Below are positions 1 to 4,940 of a stretch of 18,934 nucleotides of DNA, one piece after another. The stretch lies in the NCBI GenBank assembly GCA_030628805.1, contig DAOVQG010000050.1, forward strand, positions 1-18,934, read 5' to 3'. The stretch comes from JAGMDK01 sp023128695 (lineage in GTDB: Bacteria; Planctomycetota; Phycisphaerae; UBA1845; Fen-1342). Below the pieces are notes generated by a model. The model had not been told where the DNA came from and did not search any database. It saw only the letters and a program-made list of their open reading frames with translations. Positions within the stretch are counted from its first letter, which is position 1; each line of letters opens with the position of its first letter. The translations under genes and the position numbers were made by a program.

Positions 1-34
1 AGTTCAGCCGTATGCAACAAGCTTTCAGCAATCA

Positions 35-185
35 GCTTTCAGCGGTCAGCCATTTGCGCTGTTCGGTGAGCAGGTGCCTAACAGCACTCATGTTGTCACG
101 TTGCTCTCAATAACACGTTATTTGTGACATTCGGTCGCTATATGCTCGACTTTCGGCTGAGCGCTGATTGCTGACCGCTGAATGC
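35..185. repeat. Imperfect inverted repeat at the left edge
   Basis: Bases 35-49 and 171-185 are inverted copies of each other (14 of 15 match; core CTGACCGCTGAA). Each arm lies in a longer run of GCTGA-type words (20-51 and 154-187). The repeat sits downstream of the first precursor gene, whose stop is at 211. It may be a dispersed repeat or a long-loop hairpin. No gene is seen in 1-210. Confidence 0.55.
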
Positions 186-210
186 TTACAGAAATCCAAT
201 AACGGCTTCC

Positions 211-471
211 TTACCAGTTGGGTTGTCCTTGGATTGGATTGATCAGAGGACAACTGCATGTGACGTCGCCGGTAACGATACAGCCGCCGGTAACGAAACG
301 GCAATCAGGACCAGTTATGATTGTTGGTCTGTGTTCGATGCCGGCCGGATTACCGTACCCGGCAGCAGCTAGTCCATTCGGGTTGGCTCCACCCGCGACG
401 CGCAGCAACTCCGATTCTTGCAGAGCCCTGACGGTTTCCTTGTTGAGCACGAGTTTCTTGGCAGTTTTCAT
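211..471 (-). CDS. RiPP precursor peptide 1 (class I lanthipeptide-type leader), 86 aa
   Basis: This small gene encodes a leader (MKTAKKLVLNKETVRALQ, then ESELLRVAGG) followed by a ~58-residue core. The core's C-terminal half holds four Cys (DCRFVTGGC and VTCSCPL) plus several Thr, which suits thioether or disulfide ring formation. The leader pattern L-x-L-x-K-E-T ending in a double glycine is known from class I lanthipeptide precursors, where the enzyme binds the leader and a protease cuts after GG. An in-frame ATG at 495 exists, but AAAGGAGAG lies 6 bases before the ATG at 471 and alignment with the paralogues begins there, so 471 is chosen. The core is unrelated to those of its neighbours. 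No modification enzyme is adjacent; transcription runs leftward out of the window, where one may lie. The precursor call is firm; the exact RiPP class is inferred. Confidence 0.8.
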   Translation of the reverse strand: MKTAKKLVLNKETVRALQESELLRVAGGANPNGLAAAGYGNPAGIEHRPTIITGPDCRFVTGGCIVTGDVTCSCPLINPIQGQPNW

Positions 472-577
472 CACTCTCTCCTTTTTGGTAAGCATTAGCC
501 AAACCGCAAGTTACAATATGCTCCTTTCCCGTCTGTACTTGGGCAGTTACACGCGGATCACGATTCGGATCAGAGAC

Positions 578-613
578 GGCCCCGGTCGCAGTCGGCGGCC
601 ACGGACCGGGGCC
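578..613 (-). terminator. GC-rich hairpin after precursor 2
   Basis: A perfect 10-bp stem (GGCCCCGGTC with GACCGGGGCC) encloses a 16-nt loop, 15 bases beyond the stop of the precursor at 629-850. There is no T-run after it on the minus strand, so it may be a processing or stability hairpin rather than a classical terminator. A related hairpin follows the closest paralogue at 3619-3667, so gene and hairpin were probably duplicated together. Confidence 0.55.
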
Positions 614-628
614 ATTTACATTAGGCGG

Positions 629-850
629 CTACTGCATTGGCTGAGGCACCGCCGGCTGCTCCACTGCTCGGAACACAGGCGTCGCGTCCGTCATCGAACT
701 GCCGCACGGGCAACTCCACGTCACGCAGCTCTTCGTGTCGGGCTCTACCTGCATGGCAACTTTGTTGTCAGGCGCGCCGCCGGCCACCTGCCTGAGATCC
801 GAATCCTGTAGAACTCTAACGGTCTCCTTGTTCAACATCAGTTTCTTCAT
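629..850 (-). CDS. RiPP precursor peptide 2, 73 aa
   Basis: The leader starts MKKLMLNKETVRVLQ, continues DSDLRQ and ends VAGG; a 48-residue core follows. The core centre SCVTWSCPCGSSMTD has three Cys and several Ser/Thr, and the tail is Pro-rich (ends VPQPMQ). AAAAGGAGA lies 6 bases upstream of the ATG. The closest relative is the precursor at 3677-3913, sharing APDN after the GG, the VTWSCPCGSS centre and the RAVE segment of the tail. The two differ in the residues before the first Cys and in the tail. By family knowledge the leader would guide modification and be removed after GG. No enzyme is seen nearby. Confidence 0.82.
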   Translation of the reverse strand: MKKLMLNKETVRVLQDSDLRQVAGGAPDNKVAMQVEPDTKSCVTWSCPCGSSMTDATPVFRAVEQPAVPQPMQ

Positions 851-977
851 GGCATTCTCCTTTTGTCATGGACCTAAACAGGCCTCCTTGGACTGAAAAG
901 AGTAAGAGCACATAACATAACCAGGTGCGGCACCGGCAATCCTTCGGCCTTGCCCAGGACTGGCGTGCCGACGGGCC

Positions 978-996
978 CACAGGCTGGAAGCCTGTG
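978..996. repeat. Short hairpin repeat (CACAGGCT / AGCCTGTG)
   Basis: A perfect 8-bp stem with a GGA loop lies between precursor 2 (start 850) and the 3' end of precursor 3 (stop at 1020). The GGA-loop layout also occurs in the hairpin at 11710-11730. It may serve as a 3'-end hairpin for precursor 3 or be a dispersed repeat. The rest of 851-1019 holds only the RBS of precursor 2. Confidence 0.5.
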
Positions 997-1019
997 CCAC
1001 ACGTTTTGTTCGGCGCTCT

Positions 1020-1229
1020 CTAGTCAAGGACCCTCGGGGAATCTTGCGGCACAAAGGGTGGCGGCTGCACAGCGTTGCATAACCCCGTAGGGCACGCCCA
1101 CACCGTGACCGTGGAGATGATGATATGGTCCGCCACGGCCATCTGGCCCCCGGCAACCTGCCGCAAGTCCTCATCCTGGAGCGTCCTGACGGTCTCCTTG
1201 TTCAACACCAGTTTCTTAGTAGTTCTCAT
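1020..1229 (-). CDS. RiPP precursor peptide 3, 69 aa
   Basis: The leader is MRTTKKLVLNKETVRTLQ followed by DEDLRQVAGG; the 41-residue core starts QMAVADHI. The core carries only two Cys (WACPTGLC) and a Thr/Ser-rich stretch before them (IIISTVTV), then a Pro-rich tail. It is therefore a different product from the CPCGSS group despite an almost identical leader. AAGGAG lies 7 bases before the ATG. The gene sits in the same leftward series as its paralogues, with a hairpin just beyond its stop. Function beyond precursor peptide is unknown. Confidence 0.8.
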   Translation of the reverse strand: MRTTKKLVLNKETVRTLQDEDLRQVAGGQMAVADHIIISTVTVWACPTGLCNAVQPPPFVPQDSPRVLD

Positions 1230-1308
1230 GGCAAACTCCTTGTATGGTTGGTTGAGCTGAAGCGTTGACTTCCACGTTTTCTATAATCTTCTCACACCTC
1301 AACTCAAG

Positions 1309-1557
1309 TTACCCTTGTGGCCCATATACAGTATCTTCTATTGGATTCATTTCTCTACCAACTAGCGCAAAAGCCTCTTGATACAGGCCTCCTCCTCCAT
1401 CTGTTATTGAACTCGGACAGGGGCAAGTTCTTGATATCGGATCCGTGTACCCGTAGTTACCTATGCGGGCCGGATCGCCGTCACCGCCGGCAATTCGCCG
1501 CAACTCCGAATCTTGCAGAACTCTGACGGTCTCTTTGTTCAGCACCAGCTTTTTCAT
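1309..1557 (-). CDS. RiPP precursor peptide 4, 82 aa
   Basis: The start at 1557 is preferred over the upstream in-frame start at 1599 because AAGGAG lies 6 bases before it and the leader then aligns with the other copies (MKKLVLNKETVRVLQ, DSELRRIAGG). The 57-residue core has a Gly/Asp-rich first part, one TCPCPSSITDGGGG block with two Cys, and an acidic tail ending DTVYGPQG. Bases 1496-1559, covering nearly the whole leader and start codon, are identical over 64 bp to bases 1937-2000 of precursor 5, while the cores share almost nothing. This is conserved leader plus diversified core visible at DNA level. Confidence 0.82.
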   Translation of the reverse strand: MKKLVLNKETVRVLQDSELRRIAGGDGDPARIGNYGYTDPISRTCPCPSSITDGGGGLYQEAFALVGREMNPIEDTVYGPQG

Positions 1558-1643
1558 GGCTTTCTCCTTCTCGGGCAAGCGCCAATGATACAACCACAAC
1601 TCAAGACAACCGCTTTATCAACGGGCTGTTAGAGCACTAAGGC

Positions 1644-1788
1644 TAGCACTCCGCCGTAAAAGTCCTGTAGCGGCCGGGCTCCGTACCGGCCGTCGCCTAC
1701 AGCGAAGTATTTTTCCACGTTCTTCGGCCGGTACGGAGCCCGGCCGCTACATTTTTCAGCCGCCGCCGACCATTGCGGCGGACTGCTA
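1644..1788. mobile_element. MITE-like palindromic element, ~145 bp
   Basis: The outer ends are inverted repeats (TAGCACTCCGCCG at 1644-1656; CGGCGGACTGCTA at 1776-1788; 12 of 13 match). Inside is a perfect 27-bp inverted repeat (1666-1692 with 1725-1751, core CCGGGCTCCGTACCGG). No ORF lies inside, so it would need enzymes supplied elsewhere. Related cores occur at 10717-10803, 11742-11768, 13769-13795 and 14391-14475. The right end overlaps the TAG stop codon of precursor 5, so the element probably inserted into or right behind that gene. Confidence 0.7.
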
Positions 1789-1998
1789 CGGCTTGAACAG
1801 ATGATCAGGCACGGCCTCTGGGATGTTGATCCCGGCCGTACCCTCACCGTAGTCGCTAGTCGTACTCCCGCACGTGGGGCAAACGCAGTCCCACGTGTGC
1901 ACGGGATGAGCAACGTCGGGTATGCCGCCGGCCACACGCCGCAACTCCGAATCTTGCAGAACTCTGACGGTCTCTTTGTTCAGCACCAGCTTTTTCAT
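1786..1998 (-). CDS. RiPP precursor peptide 5, 70 aa
   Basis: The leader (MKKLVLNKETVRVLQ, DSELRRVAGG) is followed by a 45-residue core. Its centre TWDCVCPTCGSTTSD has three Cys in C-x-C-x-x-C order and a run of Ser/Thr, and the tail is acidic and Pro-containing. AAGGAG lies 6 bases before the ATG. The stop codon TAG is the first three bases of the MITE-like element's terminal repeat, so the natural C-terminus may have been longer. Upstream (1999-2310) lies a decayed ORF that ends 24 bases before this start. Confidence 0.82.
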   Translation of the reverse strand: MKKLVLNKETVRVLQDSELRRVAGGIPDVAHPVHTWDCVCPTCGSTTSDYGEGTAGINIPEAVPDHLFKP

Positions 1999-2022
1999 GG
2001 TTTTCTCCTTGTACTACGATTG

Positions 2023-2310
2023 TCAGTGAACCAACAAAACCTGCCGTGCTGCTTTGTCCACTCCTGCTTCCAAGCGGCTCTCAACGCTTGACAAGCACCG
2101 TTTCCGAGCCCTGCCTCCATCTTTTGCCGGTTTCAACCGGCAACGCCAAACCGTATCGAAGCCCGTGTACGTCACTCTGCCTTGTCCGGCCGTAACCGCT
2201 CCCAATGGCCGTCTTGACTTATTGACACAATCTTCTCATTCCCGACTACACCCGTTGGCGACCCGCGTATCTCCAATAGCTATAATACGTGCCTCCAGGT
2301 GTCTGAACAC
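2023..2310 (-). pseudogene. Possible decayed ORF upstream of precursor 5
   Basis: From a GTG at 2310, with AAGGAAGG about 8 bases upstream, one frame reads MFRHLEARIIAIGDTRVANG. It meets a TGA at 2236-2238 and then stays open in the same frame to 2023, including RPLGAVTAGQGRV. The layout of GDT, then LGxV, then a basic tail faintly recalls the C-terminal part of S26 signal-peptidase-like proteins, but the resemblance is weak and the catalytic N-terminus is not seen. The short ORF upstream of precursor 8 (8249-8443) also contains an I-I-G-D-T block at a comparable place. It could equally be non-coding leader sequence. The stretch 2311-2755 holds two repeats (2466-2549 and 2564-2593) and no gene I can support. 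Confidence 0.25.
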
Positions 2311-2465
2311 TATAAACACCTTCCTTTTGTATATACGCCAAACTTGACCATGTGGCTGGTTAGACATAGTGTTTTTTTTCTATACCGGGCTGCCTCAATC
2401 CGTCGTTCCGACGAGTCTGCCGTTGGCGAACGACGACGGCACGATCGCATAACAGTCTGACGTCG

Positions 2466-2549
2466 AAAACGCCTCTCCTTATTAGTTGCCGAACCGCCCC
2501 AGAGGTAACGATATTTTTTTGGAAACTTGGGCCGGGCGCGGTTCAAAAC
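2466..2549 (-). promoter_or_regulatory. Shared upstream module, copy 1
   Basis: Bases 2521-2549 match 4135-4163 at 27 of 29 positions (plus strand GGAAACTTGG then CCGGGCGCGGTTCA). Read on the minus strand, both copies continue through an A-run to ACTAATAA and a GGAG-containing purine run. Both lie upstream of precursor genes on the minus strand (start 1998, about 520 bp away; start 3913, about 220 bp away). They could be promoter/5'-leader regions of precursor transcripts. GGAAAC also resembles an ECF -35 box if read on the plus strand, but copy 1 has no plus-strand gene after it. Confidence 0.4.
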
Positions 2550-2563
2550 TGAAATGCTCGCAT

Positions 2564-2593
2564 CTCTGCGAACTCAGCGTACTCTGCGGTGAA
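2564..2593. repeat. Short direct-repeat tract (CTCTGCG-like units)
   Basis: Three units of about 10 bases follow one another: CTCTGCGAA, CTCAGCGTA, CTCTGCGGTGAA. Tracts of this wording recur between genes in many GC-rich bacterial genomes, as I recall. No function can be read from it here. Confidence 0.4.
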
Positions 2594-2755
2594 CCTATCG
2601 GGTTGGATGTGTATGAGCCCAAGAAGCGGGCACAATCACATAAGCAATACAAACGGAAATCGGCGCCCCGTGTGCGAACAGCATGCACACCAGCCGCCGA
2701 TCCCTTGGGTCAGAGTTCGATTCCCTCGTTGTTTGTACGGCACCCTCGCTCGGTA

Positions 2756-3502
2756 TTACTCTAACTCACTGCTGAGAGCCTTGCGTTCAATCGCCACGGC
2801 CGGCTCCAGTCCGCCATGGTCGAAGCAAATCCGCCGCGAGAACGGGATGCAGGACTTCGGAATCTTCACAAAATGATAGGGATTCACGATGCGCGGCGTG
2901 CACCACAACTGGACGCACTCGTTAATGCGCACCCGGACGCCGCAGTCCGTGAGCCGAATCGATGTGATCGTCACCTCGTACCCGCAACTGTCGCGTTCTC
3001 CAAGCACGACGGCGATAACCGCGTAGTTGTCGAAATCGATCTCGGGCGGGGGCGTCGGCATGGGGCCGAAGGAATGGGCAGCCCAGAAATCCTCCCAGAC
3101 ACATACGTCACGAATGACGCTCTCAAAAGACGGACGCGACGGAAGAATGCAGAGCTTCAACGGGGGATAGACGCAGGCACAGGGGCTCATGTCGGGGTCA
3201 CCCGGACCGCACCAGCCAAATGCGCTCCATTTTCCTTTGGCGACCGTCTGGAAGCGCATGTATCCATCGACGGTCATAACACATGCAACCTGGTGTGGCT
3301 CGATGTCGATCTGGCCGTAGCCCATCTCCATTAGCTCTTCGTGGGTCACCGCGATGCAATCGTCGCTCGACTGGGGCTCAGGGGCAATGACCTCTGTAGC
3401 TTTATCGGTCGTTTGTACGTTCTGATCGTTCAGAGCGAACGCGGTACAGACCAACACTGCCAAACTGCAAACAGCCAAACCTCTCCAAACTCGTGACTTC
3501 AT
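2756..3502 (-). CDS. Secreted Cys-rich protein with PrcB-like C-terminal domain, 248 aa
   Basis: The start at 3502 follows a strong RBS (AGGAGG, 7 bases) and opens a typical signal peptide (MKSRVWRGLAVCSLAVLVCT, cleavage near AFA-LN), so the protein is exported. Residues ~153-215 fit the PrcB C-terminal domain: an EIDFDNYAVIAVVLGER strand, a GYEVTITSIR strand, then NPYHFVKIPK. PrcB in spirochaetes stabilises the protease PrtP; these domains are widespread in exported proteins without known partners. The mature part has about 13 Cys, unusual for the family and suggestive of disulfides. Residues ~50-125 match nothing I recognise. It sits between precursors 5 and 6 on the same strand, so co-expression with the peptides is possible but unproven. 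Confidence 0.7.
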   Translation of the reverse strand: MKSRVWRGLAVCSLAVLVCTAFALNDQNVQTTDKATEVIAPEPQSSDDCIAVTHEELMEMGYGQIDIEPHQVACVMTVDGYMRFQTVAKGKWSAFGWCGPGDPDMSPCACVYPPLKLCILPSRPSFESVIRDVCVWEDFWAAHSFGPMPTPPPEIDFDNYAVIAVVLGERDSCGYEVTITSIRLTDCGVRVRINECVQLWCTPRIVNPYHFVKIPKSCIPFSRRICFDHGGLEPAVAIERKALSSELE

Positions 3503-3618
3503 AGGACACCTCCTAAAACTACTCAGATATAGTGGCCGCCGATCCAATACCGGCTGCCGAACTGTTTTGTGTTTCCTCCCACACTCTCGTTGTGGTCGTT
3601 GTGCAAAAAATCGCATTT

Positions 3619-3667
3619 GGGACGGCCCCGGTCGCGGGCGGTGTCCACGAGGCCGGGGCCTCGTCCC
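3619..3667 (-). terminator. GC-rich hairpin after precursor 6
   Basis: GGGACG plus GCCCCGG (3619-3631) pairs with CCGGGGC plus CGTCCC (3653-3667) with a small bulge. It begins 10 bases beyond the stop of precursor 6 and resembles the hairpin at 578-613 after precursor 2. There is a T-rich stretch (TTTTTTG on the minus strand, 3604-3609) about 10 bases past the stem, so it may act as a terminator. Confidence 0.6.
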
Positions 3668-3676
3668 GTTAGGCTG

Positions 3677-3913
3677 CTAGGCCAATGGCATAGGCGCCGC
3701 CGGCTCCACTGCTCGGTAGACAGGCGTTGTGGGCGTTGTGTCCGTAATTGAACTGCCACATGGGCAACTCCAGGTCACACAACCACTAAACGTGACGACG
3801 GGTTCCGTTTGCACGGCTACCGCAAGGTTGTCGGGTGCGCCGCCGGCCACCTGCCTAAGATCCGAATCCTGTAGAACTCTCACCGTCTCCTTGTTCAGCA
3901 CCAATTTCTTCAT
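3677..3913 (-). CDS. RiPP precursor peptide 6, 78 aa
   Basis: An in-frame start at 3946 exists, but AGGAG lies 7 bases before the ATG at 3913 and the family leader begins there (MKKLVLNKETVRVLQ, DSDLRQVAGG). The 53-residue core has three Cys in SGCVTWSCPCGSSITD, then a Thr/Pro run (TTPTTPVYRAVEP). It is the paralogue of precursor 2, with an insertion before the first Cys and a longer Thr-rich tail. The 3' hairpin is shared by both. The upstream region 3914-4300 holds the shared module at 4078-4163 and an odd rRNA-like patch, with no other gene. Confidence 0.82.
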   Translation of the reverse strand: MKKLVLNKETVRVLQDSDLRQVAGGAPDNLAVAVQTEPVVTFSGCVTWSCPCGSSITDTTPTTPVYRAVEPAAPMPLA

Positions 3914-4077
3914 GGCATTCTCCTGGTTTGGCGGGCCCGACCACACCTCTCATACCACCGTTCCAGATCAAACAAGACGGGTGGCGAGCCACACTTGGTC
4001 TCATCTCGCCGCTCACGATCACTGGGGCGTCGTTCCGCCAAACCCGGCGACCGGACAGCAGGCCAGCCGGAAGGCGG

Positions 4078-4163
4078 CAACACCTCCTGTTTTATTAGTC
4101 TTTAAACAACGCCGGGCGTGACGTTTTTTTTCGAGGAAACTTGGACCGGGCGCGGTTCAGAAC
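4078..4163 (-). promoter_or_regulatory. Shared upstream module, copy 2
   Basis: This is the second copy of the module at 2466-2549. On the minus strand it reads GTTCTGAACCGCGCCCGG, then an A-run, then ACTAATAA and AGGAGG. It lies 165 bp upstream of the precursor 6 start on that strand, and 137 bp upstream of the sigma factor gene on the other strand. Whether it serves the precursor, the sigma operon or both cannot be decided from sequence. Confidence 0.4.
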
Positions 4164-4202
4164 AAAAAAACTCGAATCAAGCGTCACGAAAGCTGCCGAC
4201 CG

Positions 4203-4290
4203 GCGACTAAGAAATAAGAGCCGGCCACGCCACGGTGGATGCCTAGGGGGCGTCCGCGGGGCGTACAGGGGTGCGATGGTATGTTACAAT
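4203..4290 (+). other. Possible relic of a 23S rRNA 5' end
   Basis: GCGACTAAG (4203-4211) and CACGGTGGATGCCTAGG (4231-4247) match, in the right order, wording found at the very 5' end of bacterial 23S rRNA. The spacing is about 15 bases longer than in E. coli, and similarity fades after 4250 (a loose GCGATG at 4273-4278). It is far too short to be a functional rRNA. It may be a transposed rRNA fragment or chance. Confidence 0.3.
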
Positions 4291-4300
4291 CGTCGCACCC

Positions 4301-4936
4301 ATGTCCGAGATGCCGGAAATGACAGACGAGATGGTTCGCGCGGCAGCCGAAGGTGCCGAACCCGAGCGTACGCGCGTCCTGGAAGCCCTGGAGCCGTGGG
4401 TCCGGCTCATGGTGATCGCGCGTCTCGGTCCGCCCGTGGCACAAATCGACGGCCTGAAAGAGGTTACACAAGAAGTCATGGTCGCCTTGACGCCCGGCAT
4501 CACGCGCTTGGAGAACCAAACGGCCCGCGGTTTGCGAGCCTTCACCTCACAGATCGTGAGGCACAAGGTTTCTGACCTGCTCAGCCGCCAGCAAAAGGGC
4601 GTCGCCGACGGGCGGCCGATCCGCTCGCTCGATTCGACGGTGTGCCGTCCCTCGGGCGCGCATCCCTTGTGGCAACTGCTCTCTGCCAGCGGCACGTCAC
4701 CGGGCAGCGCGGCGGCGCGGGCGGAGCAAATCGCTCGACTCATGGCGGAATTGGGCCAGTTGAAGCCGCGCTATCGCGAGGTCATCACCTTAGCCGTTTT
4801 CGACGCCCTGCCGATGGCCGAGATCGCCCGGGAGATGGGCCTGGCCCAACCGGCCACGGCGCGGCAACTGCTCAAGCGCGCCCTCCTGACCCTGCGAAGG
4901 AAGATGCAGGACGAAGGCGAAAGCAAGATGAGGTAG
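4301..4936 (+). CDS. ECF-family RNA polymerase sigma factor, 211 aa
   Basis: The protein redirects RNA polymerase to a small regulon. Residues ~20-95 fit sigma region 2 (LKEVTQEVMVAL, then a Phe/Arg-rich helix AFTSQIVRHKVSDLL). Residues ~145-205 fit region 4, with an HTH in LPMAEIAREMGLAQPATARQLLKRAL. A ~45-residue linker carries Ser and Pro. The layout suits the planctomycete ECF group commonly found beside Ser/Thr kinases. No clear RBS precedes 4301. A -10-like TTACAAT at 4285-4291 lies only 9 bases upstream of it, so the message may be leaderless, or translation may begin at the Met codons a few residues further in. The kinase gene starts 5 bases after the stop, so the two form an operon. 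Confidence 0.85.
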   Translation: MSEMPEMTDEMVRAAAEGAEPERTRVLEALEPWVRLMVIARLGPPVAQIDGLKEVTQEVMVALTPGITRLENQTARGLRAFTSQIVRHKVSDLLSRQQKGVADGRPIRSLDSTVCRPSGAHPLWQLLSASGTSPGSAAARAEQIARLMAELGQLKPRYREVITLAVFDALPMAEIAREMGLAQPATARQLLKRALLTLRRKMQDEGESKMR

Positions 4937-4940
4937 AGCC

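Noticed and set aside
218..811. A 197-codon plus-strand ORF over precursors 1 and 2
   Set aside because: It is antisense to two genes with good ribosome binding sites and conserved leaders; its composition is that of a shadow frame.
2236..2238. In-frame TGA read as selenocysteine
   Set aside because: No plausible SECIS hairpin or selenoprotein likeness is apparent; a decayed frame is simpler.
2700..2730. AGTTCGATTCCCT resembling a tRNA T arm
   Set aside because: The flanks do not pair as a T stem and no acceptor, D or anticodon stem can be drawn upstream.
3914..4090. A minus-strand frame of about 58 codons ending in the ATGA of precursor 6
   Set aside because: It has no proper start (a GTG overlapping its own RBS) and an Arg/Pro-rich shadow-like composition.
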